A stretch of DNA of 64,000 nt. It comes from Tetrapyrgos nigripes. Taxonomy: Eukaryota; Basidiomycota; Agaricomycetes; Agaricales; Campanellaceae. Of the stretch, positions 1 to 10,040 are shown piece by piece. Where the stretch lies: contig JAACJM010000052.1 of assembly GCA_013368315.1 (NCBI GenBank), positions 124,001 through 188,000 on the forward strand. Direction: 5' to 3'. Positions within the stretch are counted from its first letter, which is position 1; every line of letters starts with the position of its first letter. Position numbers and translations under genes: made by a program. Below the pieces are notes generated by a model that was not told the DNA's origin, searched no databases, and saw nothing but the letters and a program-made list of their open reading frames with translations.

Positions 1-56
1 AGCGTATTTTACCCAGAATAGATTAGACTTTTCTACCCGAACTAGACCTTCTAACA
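1..56 (+). repeat. 3' end of the 5' LTR
   Basis: This 56 bp segment is 55/56 identical to 1284-1339 and ends in CA, as LTRs do. The rest of this LTR, about 95 bp if it matches the right copy, lies outside the window. Confidence 0.8.
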
Positions 57-270
57 GGTTATGGGCCCTTTGCTCGTGCTCTAAATCACTTCTCGTCTAC
101 TGCGCCTGTGCTTTGCCTCGTTAACTCTGGAATTACATCATTTCCCCTATTTCGGCTATTTCCAGCCTCATCACTCTATACTGATTGACCGACTATCAAC
201 CGTCCGACTGACCGGCTGACCGACCGACCGACCGTTTGATTGACTGACTGACTGATTGTGACCTGGGGCT

Positions 271-1107
271 ATGGCTAGAGACGAACATAAATACTACAAG
301 CTTTTAGGGGAGGAAAACTTCGCGGTCTGGGTTTTGCGCACTACTGTCGCTGCGTGTGGGAAGGGTTTATTGGACTTATTGACTGGAGTGGATGTGGAGC
401 CGACGACTGGGAGGAATGGCAAGCTGTGGAAGACTTGGAATGGCCGTCGGAATGGTGCTGTCGACTTTATCTTGACTCGACTTGACGATTCTGTGCTTGG
501 TCATGCGAACGAGTACCAGGAGGATCCTGTGGGCCTATGGTGTCATCTTCATGCTGTTTTTGGTGACTCAGGGGTTGGTGGGGGTGTACGGGCTTGGCGG
601 CGTTTTGCTGCTGTCAGGTTTACTGGATGGGATGTTCAGATGTCGACTGTGACTGGGAAGATACGTGGGATTGCCGATGAATTGGAACGTGTTCACGATG
701 ACCGACCTTCTGACAACCAGATTATTGCAACGATGCTCAGTGCATGTGCTGCGTTTTCTGAATTCCGTCCGATTATTGCGTCACTCGAATCCTCGAAGGA
801 GTCGTTGAAGGTGGATGATGTGGAACTTCAGTTGATTCGGGCTGCGAAGGATTTCACAGAGGAGCGGGGTCGGTTGAATGGGGGAGCTATCATCCCTGGT
901 GATCAGACGCAGGCTCTGGCCACGACCATGGGGGCGAGGCCAATCTGCACTAATCCGAAATGTGGGCGAGTGGGACACACTATTGAAAACTGTTTTCATG
1001 AGGGGGGAGGGAAGGAGGGTCAGTTCCCTGATTGGTACTTCAAGAATCGCGGGAAGGAGGAAACTGGTGCTGTGGTGAATAATGCAATGGCAACTTTTGC
1101 GCTGTGA
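271..1107 (+). CDS. gag: Copia-type Gag polyprotein with zinc knuckle
   Basis: The 278-residue protein has the layout of the Gag of Ty1/copia elements (UBN2/Retrotran_gag families). A helical capsid-like region covers roughly residues 20-190 (YQEDPVGLWCHL, then RGIADELERVHDDRP). It is followed by a CCHC zinc knuckle around residues 226-242 of the form CX4CX4HX4C (CTNPKCGRVGHTIENC), and the next GGGKEG is usual in basidiomycete copia Gags. The frame is open from ATG to TGA without breaks. Gag would package element RNA in cytoplasmic particles. With no pol on this element, reverse transcription and integration would have to come from a related autonomous element. Confidence 0.85.
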   Translation: MARDEHKYYKLLGEENFAVWVLRTTVAACGKGLLDLLTGVDVEPTTGRNGKLWKTWNGRRNGAVDFILTRLDDSVLGHANEYQEDPVGLWCHLHAVFGDSGVGGGVRAWRRFAAVRFTGWDVQMSTVTGKIRGIADELERVHDDRPSDNQIIATMLSACAAFSEFRPIIASLESSKESLKVDDVELQLIRAAKDFTEERGRLNGGAIIPGDQTQALATTMGARPICTNPKCGRVGHTIENCFHEGGGKEGQFPDWYFKNRGKEETGAVVNNAMATFAL

Positions 1108-1188
1108 TCATCTATTTTGTGGGGGAGTTTTATTTTCTGTTGTTCTTTTCTTTTCCTTATGGCTCTGTTGTCCTCGTCCGTGGGGGAG

Positions 1189-1339
1189 TGTTGAGAGTGT
1201 TGACACGTGCGTCCTCGGACTCATAGATACCTGGCGACATCCATTTTTCCTATCTCTAATTTGATTTACAGTATAGTATATATAGCATATTTTACCCAGA
1301 ATAGATTAGACTTTTCTACCCGAACTAGACCTTCTAACA
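1189..1339 (+). repeat. 3' LTR of the gag-only element
   Basis: The boundaries are inferred from TG..CA ends and the purine tract just upstream. It contains an AT-rich TATATAT stretch near 1270-1283 that could serve as promoter or polyadenylation region. The last 56 bp match the left window edge. Confidence 0.7.
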
Positions 1340-1394
1340 CCGTTGATATGCTGTACAAATTTGCGGTAAATAACCCAAAACTAGCGCTAATACA

Positions 1395-3017
1395 TGTCTA
1401 AGATACTCTTAAATGGATAATAAGGACTAGAGTGAGTCCTGAACTGCTAGTCAAAGTACTAGGAATTAGGTATAACCTAAGGGATGTTAATGGGCAATAC
1501 TTGCGGATAAGAATAAGACTTGTTCAAAGTATTATAACAGATACATACTAGGGGATACAGCTATAGTAGCAGACCCACCTAACTATAAAGTCTACAAAGA
1601 CTTAACAAACCTGCTATAGCGGCCTAATACCGCTAGTACGACTCAAGGGATAGAGAAGGAGGAGAAACGCCTCTATTCACGGTTACGCGTTGGCATTACA
1701 AACCCAGATCGAAAGCTTAGACCACTAGATCTGAAAGGACACGTCATCATCGGACAATTCGGATATTCGGGATTCTAACCCGGATGTATACAAACTTACG
1801 GTGCATATCTACAGATGGTTAAGATAGAAAAGTGGTACAATAGTTATATCAATAGAAAGCTAGAATCCATAGCTTTCAGATGGTACACAAGGGATGGACT
1901 AGCGGCAACGATACTAAGTATCTAAAAGTGTTGCGAAGTCACAAACATAAGGAGATCCAAATCAGTGGGATTACTGATTCGGGCATAAGTATTACCGAAA
2001 GCAGTACTTACCGGAGATCACTACGGTTTAGTGTCTTAAAGATGAGTACGGTACTATCCTTTGGTATATTACGCTAGTTTGAAGGCTTAAGCATTACTAT
2101 TGAAGAGCTGGACTCGGATTAGCGGTGTACAAGTTTAACTAACAGTGTAAAGGGATAGGTGTACGTTCAATACTATAAGGATGAGAGGCAAAGACTAGAT
2201 AAGAGAACGACCCTAGACCCAGAGGATTAGCGGTATTCCGCAGTATAGTCATAAGTGGAGCTATCTGAGTCAGGTAGGCTAAGGCCACCAGTACCAGGGA
2301 GTACCCTACTAGTAAAGAGAGTGGAGCAAGGGACAGAGAAATCCCTATTACGAAAATTAGATAATATTCAAGTTTCCTGTATACCCTAATTAGAAGGTAC
2401 CTACTAGATCCAGTAGTTACTATGCTCACGGACTAGCAGTTAGAGTAGATTTCCTGTTTTCGTTGATATATTTTAGCGGACATTGAAAAGAAATGTAAAA
2501 CTGTATAGTTGTAGCTACAAGTAGTATAAAAGGACCAGGTATTACTAGTAGCTACCCAAGCAACGGACTGTAGAGTATCAGGATTCTCCCTATTTAGCGG
2601 TAGAGACTGTGAAACACGGACAAGAGCTTCTAAACAAACTTATCATACTCGCGTGGAGTCTAAACATACAAGTGTTGGTCAAATTAGTGTTGAATATATT
2701 TGTTGGTTGTTTTGTGTTTATAACTTGTGTCCTCGAGACTTGGAAACTGTGTCTAAGGCATTGGCGCCTTCAAATAGAATTGAACTGGTTGAACTGATAT
2801 TGTGTGTGTGCCTTCGTGCATTTGTGTGTTTTGTGGCAATAGCCTTTGTGTGTGCCTTCGTGCAAACCTTTACAAAAATCCCCCAAAAGATCTCCAAACT
2901 GTGGACTAAATTGAAGAGTATTCTACTTACTAGATACGCTCGCAAAACAAATCGTATAGGTTTTTCTGGTTGTGTTCTGTGTGCTAAGAGCACTTACTAG
3001 AGAAACGGCCTATTACC
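1395..3017. repeat. LTR-like dispersed repeat, copy A
   Basis: About 1.6 kb is collinear with 3848-5503. The shared blocks include ATAAGGACTAGAGTGAG near 1425, GCAGACCCA near 1571, an AGAAATCCCTA block near 2337, and a strongly conserved stretch at about 2500-2560 with a TATA box (GTATAAAAGGACCAGG). After the TATA box comes a GT-rich non-coding part, and both copies end near CCTATTACC. The layout (TGT.. start, internal TATA box, GT-rich 3' part, no open frame) looks like a long solo LTR. I could not find a matching target-site duplication, so the exact ends and class are uncertain. Short frames inside, for example around 2653-3000, are fortuitous. Confidence 0.5.
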
Positions 3018-3847
3018 ATTCAGATCTTTGTCTTTCCATGGTCATTGCACTCCACATTAGCTGTAACACCTCCAATGTGGCTATGCTATGCAAGACATGC
3101 CAAATGCAGGCCTGGAGAACAATATCTTAGGCCACTACCACCTGGTGGCCCAGGACACATATTCAGGCAAACACAGCAGGTCACCTGGGATTTACAAGTT
3201 AGCATGTCAAAACGAGTCCTTGTATAGTGGACAATCTTCACTGTCCTCCATTTCCTTATCTTCTTCACTGTCTCCTCAGATTTATCAGCAACTTCATTGA
3301 GCTCATCTTCACTGTCACTACCCTCTGTTTCCTCATCTTCTTCACTCTCACAACCCTCCTCATCACCTTCCAGAGCAACATCTTCTATACTCAGCAACAG
3401 CATTGGCTCCTTTTCACCGGCCTCAATACATACCCATCAAAATCTGCAAGATATTATCCCCTGGCTTATCTGATGTCACCCCATCAAGTTCTTCAGCCAG
3501 CTCATCCATATCTGGCAGCTCCATATCCAGTGACGCTGTAGGGATTATTGTGTTTTGGGCAGATGCACAATGATGTATTGGTTGGACTCAAGGGTAATGG
3601 TGCTTCCCAAGGCAAAGTTTGTGTTGCCTTTGATGCTTCTTAAGGCATGACATGGATACATCTGCAGATATCTGGCATCTGATCCAGCTGTATTTTTGAT
3701 TTTGAAAAGTCAAATCTGTATCCACCAAAAACCAGTGCCACAGATACCTGTATCCACGCCATCTAGGGAACAGCATGGGGATCCTGTTGATACACTGGAC
3801 AAAATTTGTGGTAGTAAAAACAACTAGCGTAGTCCATAATAAAGCAG
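3018..3847. repeat. Repeat-derived spacer with an acidic reading frame and ATCTGCAGAT motifs
   Basis: This lies between the two LTR-like copies. On the minus strand at 3086-3403 a 105-codon frame begins with a very acidic stretch followed by a basic segment and several Cys pairs. It looks like a piece of a transposon protein, but I cannot place it. At 3630-3735 there are palindromic words (ATCTGCAGATATCTGGCATCTG) and AATCTGTATCCACC, which recur in rearranged orientation at 6985-7135. I read this stretch as a fragment of a second transposon family split or flanked by the LTR-like copies. Confidence 0.4.
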
Positions 3848-5503
3848 TGTTGACATCTCTTAAGGGAATATAAGGACTAGAGTGAGCCCTGAGCTGCTAG
3901 TTAAAACCTAGCGGACTAGAAAAGTGATAATATAATAACAATTAAGTGCTTATGGATGAGTATGCTCATTCTAAGTACTATGATAGATGTATATTATCCA
4001 AGGTGGTAATGGCAGACCCAAGTAATGATATAGATAGAGGTCCTAAGGGACTATAAACATATCCTATTACTACCGCTAGTACCGCTAAGGTAACTCAAAG
4101 GGATGGTGAAATAGGGATAGCCCCTATTCGCGAGCAAAGGCAGACGCACACGCAACACAAAACCTCGGCTGAAGGCTGATCAGAAAGGCTATAGCGGTAT
4201 CGGACATTTGGAACTAAACTCGCTAGGGTCTAGATCTATGAGATCAGTGGATTCTGAAGGTACCGAGAGTATTGGAGGAATATTATGGGATCCTACAAAG
4301 CATCTGTGGATGGAAGTAGGACAATATGTATATGTACGGAATCCTAGAAACGTCAGGAATCTAACGATGAAGAAGAGACGCCTAGCAGGACACTCTATAA
4401 AGAGATATAGAGGATAGAGGCGCTAGAGCACAGCAGATCCGAAAGATCGGAGTACGACCTGAATGGGTAACAGTATTTCTGGATTGGGACTATACCCTCG
4501 GCAAACGCTAGAGAAAGCGTTGAAGAGTGTAGGACAATGCTAGGAAGAAAGAATAAAGTGCTACATAGAGCTGGACTCTAGTAGAAGACAAGTATGGTAC
4601 TTACCTAGTCAGGGGAGCCCTGACACTAGACGAGTAAGACTGTACGATGGACATAACAACGGCATAAAGAAACTATGGCTACACGCGTATGTTCCTAGTG
4701 AAAGGGTGCACTAGTGGATACTGTAGTCATAGGTGGAGCTTGGTGTGTCAGCAATACTGGCTGCGCTAACCAGAGTGGTACTCAGAATAACGAGACAGAT
4801 TAAGCAAGAGGGACTAAAGAAATCCCTAACCAAAATTTAGATAATAAACGGACAGTTGATAGATACCCGATATAGCAGGACTTTACTTACCAGGAAAGTA
4901 GGCAGACCTCGCTAGTGATTTTATTGTGCATTTGTAATTTTCTTTGCGTACCTTTTTGTGGACATTCAAATTAAATCAGTAACTGTATAGTTGTAGCTAC
5001 CGGTAGTATAAAAGGACCAGGTATTACTAGTAGCTACCCAAGCCACGTACTGTAGAGTACCGGATTTTGCTAGTAATTAGTGGAAACGTGAAACACTGGA
5101 CTAAAGCTTCTATCATTTACCTTGCACTCCAAAAGAGTATAAATTGTGTGTTGGTTATAACAAGTGTCTATAAAATTTAACAAGTGTGGTTATAAAATTG
5201 TGAACTTATTGTGTTTGACCTTTTGGTCTTTGTGTGTGTGTTTGTGATTTTGAACTAAGGCATTTGTGGCCTTCCAACTGTCTTAGATCTTTAGGACTTG
5301 TTAGTCCATTTGGTGTTATATTTGTGTCTTCGCGTGCTAGCGCAAAAGTGTTATCAAAACCCTACAAAAAGTACTTATAGTACAAGATTGGTTGAGACTT
5401 TGAGTACTCTGACTACTCGGAACACTCATCTTTCAATATTGTATAAAGGTTTTTGTGTGTTTAGTACATAAGTACATATTTACCAAATACTACCTATTAC
5501 CGT
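3848..5503. repeat. LTR-like dispersed repeat, copy B
   Basis: This is the partner of 1395-3017, in the same orientation and collinear over its length. It starts TGTTGACATCTC, carries the conserved TATA block at about 4983-5045 and ends near CCTATTACCG. The copies have many substitutions and indels outside the TATA block, so they are old. A 69-codon frame at 4208-4417 shows no similarity that I recognise. Confidence 0.5.
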
Positions 5504-7270
5504 GGGGAAAAAATTCTGACCTGTCCCCATCCCTGTCGAAACCCTTCCCCACCCTCACAGGTCAAGGGTAACAATGGGGCGGACTCCGAGGCAAAACCTG
5601 TGGGTTTACGGGTATATACATATAGATACAGTACATCTACATATCACTAAGTACACCTACAATATCATCATACCCCTCTGGCATCTGATCAGCAGCCTCA
5701 ACCTCAGGGAGCTTCGCAACAGCCAGAACATCCTCATCATGTATAAGACCCATTAAACTCCACTGACCCAGACAGATAAGAGCACGTGTAGAATCAGTGG
5801 ACAGGCAATTGAGAACATAAGGTAAAAGGAATCAGCCTCTTGTCACAAAGAGGCGAGCACTTAGATAGTGATAACGAGGAGCTACAGGCTCGACTTGACT
5901 AACAGACAGCAGTAAGTACTGGAACTGGTCCCAACGACGAAGAATGTATTAAATACCTAACAGACAGCAGTAAGTACTGGAACTACAGTGCCCATCAGTA
6001 AAGGTGAAAGAAGTAATGAAAAGGGGAATACACACCTGGTCCCAACGATGAAGAGGTCAAGATGGGGAACCAGGTGTCAGGGCAGGGTTTATATATGTAA
6101 AAGTAAAGCTGTAAAGAAAGCTGTAAAGGAAGCTGTCAAGAAGCTGTATCGAAGCTGTATCGGAGAAATGAAAGGTCCGGTGCGTAGCATGTGGAACAAG
6201 AGTCAAATGGTGTAAAGATCTGAGGATACGAAGATAAGAAGAAATAAATAGTACCAAATATAGACGTCATGACACCTCTGCTGAAAACACACTCAATGTC
6301 AGTAGAGGTGGCTAAGTATTGGCTCTCGCCGTCGCAATGGACTTTGGAGTTTTTTCGGGAATGGGTGAGTCAGGGCACATTGTTACTTTGAAGCAGAAGA
6401 TTTTTCCTGTGTATGTAATTTTTGCAAGATCTACCTGCAAGTCTGGCTAAACATATAACTATACAGTTGATTGCTGTAAAAGATTATGCCGAGGCAGCTT
6501 TCTACCAGGCAGCGGGTTGGTTTACCTGTGTGGCAGGTCGTGGGATTGGTGTGGGATGAGATAAGCAACCCCGTCCTTGTCCCTGCCATACCCTGTCCCT
6601 GTGACCCGTGACTTACCCGCCAACCTGTGCTATTCCCTAATGCCATCTGACCTGCAGGTACCTGCGATTGGCAGATATCTGCAGGTATCTGCAGGTATTA
6701 TACATTGTATCACTCAAATATACAGTTTTACAATGTTTTACATATTTATAAATATTTATACCAATGGAATATTCAGCAAAATGGAGCAAAAAGTGCGAAA
6801 ATAGCTACATTTTGATTGATTTTGACTGATAGTATGCACAAACATGTGCAAATTCTTGTACAAATAACATCTATTCAACTGATGGAAGATTTCTTGTTTA
6901 TAGAGCTAACTGATATGGCATGAAACACCATTTTTGACCAAATGATGTTTCAGCCACAAATTTTTCTGAGTGTCCAGATATCCGGTACTTTTTGATTCTC
7001 AGAAATCCAATCTGGTATCCACCTGCATCCGCATCTGCAGATGGCAGATGATTATGTAACAGCCATCTGGCAGGTTTTTCCCCAGATATCTGCAAAAATC
7101 CGGCATCTGTGTCATGCCTTAATGCTTCTGGTGAGTCTGCAATTGTCTTGTCACTATCATTGATAGTAACTGGCTTCACATATGTCTTCTTTTCTGTAGT
7201 CTCTTGAAGGCAGCATTGTAGTCATGATGGGATTGTTACCTGTATCTGCCAGTGCATGTAGCCTAGCTAA
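5504..7270. repeat. Decayed transposon region with C-rich and palindromic subterminal repeats
   Basis: No convincing gene is present. C-rich words (CCCTGTCCC, CCCCATCCCTG, ACCCGTGAC) cluster at 5517-5570 and 6565-6620. ACCTGCAGGT and CAGATATCTGCAGG words cluster at 6640-6700. Such arrays are typical subterminal binding sites of hAT-like transposons. A 28 bp direct repeat occurs at 5899-5926 and 5957-5984. The minus-strand frame at 6898-7179 is made of the same repeat words and is not a gene. Confidence 0.45.
5899..5984 (+). repeat. Direct repeat of 28 bp, two copies
   Basis: CTAACAGACAGCAGTAAGTA with its 8 bp continuation occurs at 5899-5926 and again at 5957-5984. The CTGGTCCCAACGA word that follows the first copy recurs near 6036. 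This is probably an internal duplication in a dead element. Confidence 0.75.
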
Positions 7271-7530
7271 TACTCTCCCATTTCATTCAATTCACAAGGG
7301 CATTGTGACTGTGACATGCCCTCATGAATTTTTTGACCAAAAAAAACTTCAGTGTGAGCTGTGACTGAAGCTTTTTTTCGTGAAATTTGATAGAGAAATT
7401 GCCAGTTTTGGAAGGCATATTGGCAGGGATTTTGCGAATGGCTTTTTGTGATGCATGACAGCCAAATTTTTTCATGAATTTTGGGGGGTACGTGATGCAT
7501 GACTTGCGAATTGAATGAAATGGGACAGTA
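7271..7530. mobile_element. MITE, Tc1/mariner-type, TA target duplication
   Basis: Terminal inverted repeats of about 28 bp flank this 260 bp element. The left end reads TACTCTCCCATTTCATTCAA and the right end, reverse-complemented, reads TACTGTCCCATTTCATTCAA. Both continue into TTC(A/G)CAAG, with two mismatches in total. The outermost TA on each side fits the TA target duplication of Tc1/mariner/pogo elements. The interior is AT-rich, has a second weaker palindromic layer (CATGAATTTT words on both arms) and no transposase. A 122-codon minus-strand frame that covers it is an artefact of the repeat. Confidence 0.8.
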
Positions 7531-8268
7531 TAACATCTGTTGCCATTTCTGAGTCATCCTGCTTGAGTATTCTGCCATGCTACAACCTGTAAACATTGTG
7601 TTCATCAAGTCTTTATTAATGTGCATAGATATCATTGGTGAGAGTTGTCTAGAATCTAAGCATTAGGCAAAACATGTGTAAAGGTGTCATTGAAGTAATT
7701 TAGACATGCGTAGAATAAGAGAGGATAAGTAATAAGGGAGGGAGCATCAAACTTGCCCATCTAGTAATATGATAATTAAACACAAGACTAGGGTGACTGG
7801 CAATCAGAAAAATGAGAGCCTAACTTGCCTGGTTGATGGATGTGAAGGTTGAGAATCAAGAATCAAGAGTGAATTAGCTGGCTACGCTACAAAGGTTGAG
7901 GCCTAGTACTTAACATTACATGTACAGTCATCCTACTCACTGCCAGTAGGTGCAAAAAGTCACAGTCAGCAGCTTAGGGATCAACTTATACACAGTGTAG
8001 GTATGGAAAGCTGCTTGGCCATCACAGAACCAGGTCCATGGCCAAAACAATATCCAACACAGTCAGTGAGACGAGAAGGTGATGTGATGTGGGGGCAAGT
8101 TTGGGGCAAGTCCAGGTCACCTGGCCCAATGAAAATTTTCTGGCCAAAAGGTACCTGCACAGCCCACAGGCCTTGATAATGATGCTACAAGTGCATACTT
8201 AAATAAGAAATCAGTCTTCAAAAAAAGGGAGACTATCTAGTAGGAACTACTTACCACCAATATCATCC
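7531..8268. other. Non-coding stretch between MITE and F-box gene
   Basis: I see no open frame with coding character, no RNA gene and no repeat that I can match elsewhere in the window. The last 100-200 bp probably form the 3' untranslated region of the F-box gene on the minus strand. Confidence 0.5.
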
Positions 8269-9772
8269 CTACTGCCCTGCCAAGATACTCTCTTTTTCCC
8301 AGTAAATGCCAATGCCAAGCTCCTCAAACCCTTTTGCCACCATGACCATCTGATCATCTTTTGTCCACAACTGCGGAACCGGTGAAAGTGAAAACAAGGT
8401 CAAATTAGGCATCATATCTAGCACTCGAACAAGTGTATACTGCGAAATATACACATATTCAAGATGTATGATGCTCAATGGACAGGGTACCCGAGACATC
8501 ATAGATGAGAAGGAGTTCATTGACCATTCTACGGAACGGCATGGTGTGGATCGGATTTCTAGTCTTTGCAGATGTGGCAGTCGAAGAAAAGCAAAGAGGC
8601 CAGAGATGACCTGAGCTGACTGGTGATCCGATGCAGAGATGGTCAAGCTGGTAATGTTGGAGGTGAAGATTTTGAGGTTGCTCATGTTCATGTCGGGATG
8701 ATACAGGGTGTTTCTGTATGAGTCCATTTGGAAACATTCAAGGCTGGGACAATGTTGTATGATTTCACAACATTCTTCCCCAACACCCACTAGCGTAAGG
8801 GACGTGATTCTTGACAAGGGAAGTGTGCATCTATTGAACCACAAATTATAGTCTTGTGGGGGTAGACTGTGGGGGACATCAAGAAGCAGCTCTCGCAGGA
8901 TTGGGGAAATATCGTCGAATGTCCCTTCGCGTACAGAGCTAACCCAGCTATCGGCATCAGGCAATCCAAACAGCCATTCAGCCGGATGAGAGTATTGAAT
9001 TGTAATTGCAAGCACGGTGAGCAAAGGAAAGCTGATGGATGACTGGACCAAATATTGGAATTTGGTGAAAGTCAATTCCAGAAAGGCTGATTGCCAGCGA
9101 TCCGAGTACCGGGTTAATACGCTGAGCGAGGAGGTTCCAGTCAAATGGATTGTGAGAGGTAGTTGTTTTGACAGGCGCACGCATAGAGAGACGAGCTCTG
9201 AGCCTCCGGGAGAAGTATCAGGATGTATAATAGTCCAGAGGTTAGGAAAATTGTGGACAATGGCGCGCCAGAGAGAACAGACATGCGAAAGGGATAGAGG
9301 AGCAACATAAGGTCGAGAGGTATGTCGTTGCCGAAAACCGTTGTTTGTATCGTTGCAATAGAGGGAAAATATCTGTCCTAGGATTTCAGGAGGAAGTTTC
9401 CTGACGCCAAGATTGAGTGAAGCAGCTTTTTTGGCCCTCGAGACTGATGTCAGCTCTCTCTGTTCCTGCACGGCACGAAGAATTGTTTCCAACCTCCCAA
9501 TCTCCTCGTCATACCAGGATATCCGCTGGTCAAGGTCTTCAACAGAACTCGCGGTATTCGTCAACTCTGATTCAGAGAGGGTATAATACGAGCGCAGCTT
9601 TTCTGTGAGATCATCTGTACTGGGCTCCAGATTCAAGTTGACGGATAGTGGGATTTCTGTATTGCATTTTGGGCACAGGACAAATCTCTCTGGAGTGGTA
9701 TTAGCCTGATAGCATGAAGCGTTAGTATGACGAGAATACAGCCAGAGATAAAGGCTTCGAAGTTCGTACCAT
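8269..9772 (-). CDS. F-box domain protein with C-terminal leucine-rich region
   Basis: Two exons, 9770-9772 and 8269-9705, give 479 residues. Exon 1 is just the ATG, followed by a 64 nt intron (GTACGAAC.. branch ATACTAACG ..CTATCAG). The protein then begins MANTTPERFVLCPKCN. A coiled coil (residues about 45-85, IGRLETILRAVQEQREL) precedes the F-box (KLPPEILGQIFSLYC, about 100-145, ending WRAIVHNFPNLWTIIH). The rest is a degenerate leucine-rich repeat region. This is the standard build of the very large agaricomycete F-box family, adaptors that bind Skp1 and select targets for SCF ubiquitin ligases. The target is unknown. Reading through the intron gives an alternative N-terminus (MHGTRVALF..), which I think is wrong because the splice and branch sites are good. 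Confidence 0.85.
9706..9769 (-). other. Intron directly after the start codon of the F-box gene
   Basis: The donor follows the ATG immediately. The intron has GTACGA, a CATACTAACG branch site and a CTATCAG acceptor, and it splits the ATG from the rest of the frame in phase 0. Confidence 0.7.
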
Positions 9773-10040
9773 CTATGGTGGTTTAGAAACAGGGCGACGC
9801 GTGTCCCGTGCAAATGAATTCTGTTGCATCAATGGATCTACGCAGAGTAACTTAGCTCTAGTAAACTGCATTCTTGCTGCATTCGCTATACATGTATGTA
9901 CTTATGTCTACATCGCTATACGATAATGAGAGGTATACTGCTCAAAATACAAATCCATCCAATCAAAGCGTCTATGAACGCATCCTTGTGACAAAAACTG
10001 GTACACATGTTCAAAAAAATCGTAAGAAATCGCAAGAAAA

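Larger units (their letters stand above)
1..1339 (+). mobile_element. Gag-only (TR-GAG-like) LTR retrotransposon, left edge cut by window
   Basis: Positions 1-56 repeat at 1284-1339 with one mismatch, both ending ..CTTCTAACA, so the window opens inside the 5' LTR. The 3' LTR most likely runs 1189-1339 (starts TGTTGAGAG, ends ..TAACA, about 151 bp) and follows a purine-rich tract (GTGGGGGAG near 1180-1188) that fits a polypurine tract. GGTTATGGGCCC directly after the 5' LTR is a candidate primer-binding site. Between the LTRs there is one intact gag reading frame and no protease, integrase or reverse transcriptase, with only about 80 bp between the gag stop and the 3' LTR. It is therefore non-autonomous by structure, not by decay. 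The near-identical LTR ends suggest recent insertion. The target-site duplication cannot be checked because the left end is missing. Confidence 0.8.

Noticed and set aside
2653..3000. 115-codon plus-strand frame with hydrophobic stretches
   Set aside because: It lies in the GT-rich end of the LTR-like repeat and is not kept in the second copy, so it is a compositional artefact.
3086..3403. Acidic 105-codon minus-strand frame
   Set aside because: It has a start and an acidic run but no family match or splice context. It is mentioned only as probable transposon debris.
7267..7635. 122-codon minus-strand frame
   Set aside because: It spans the entire MITE including both inverted repeats and has no coding signal.
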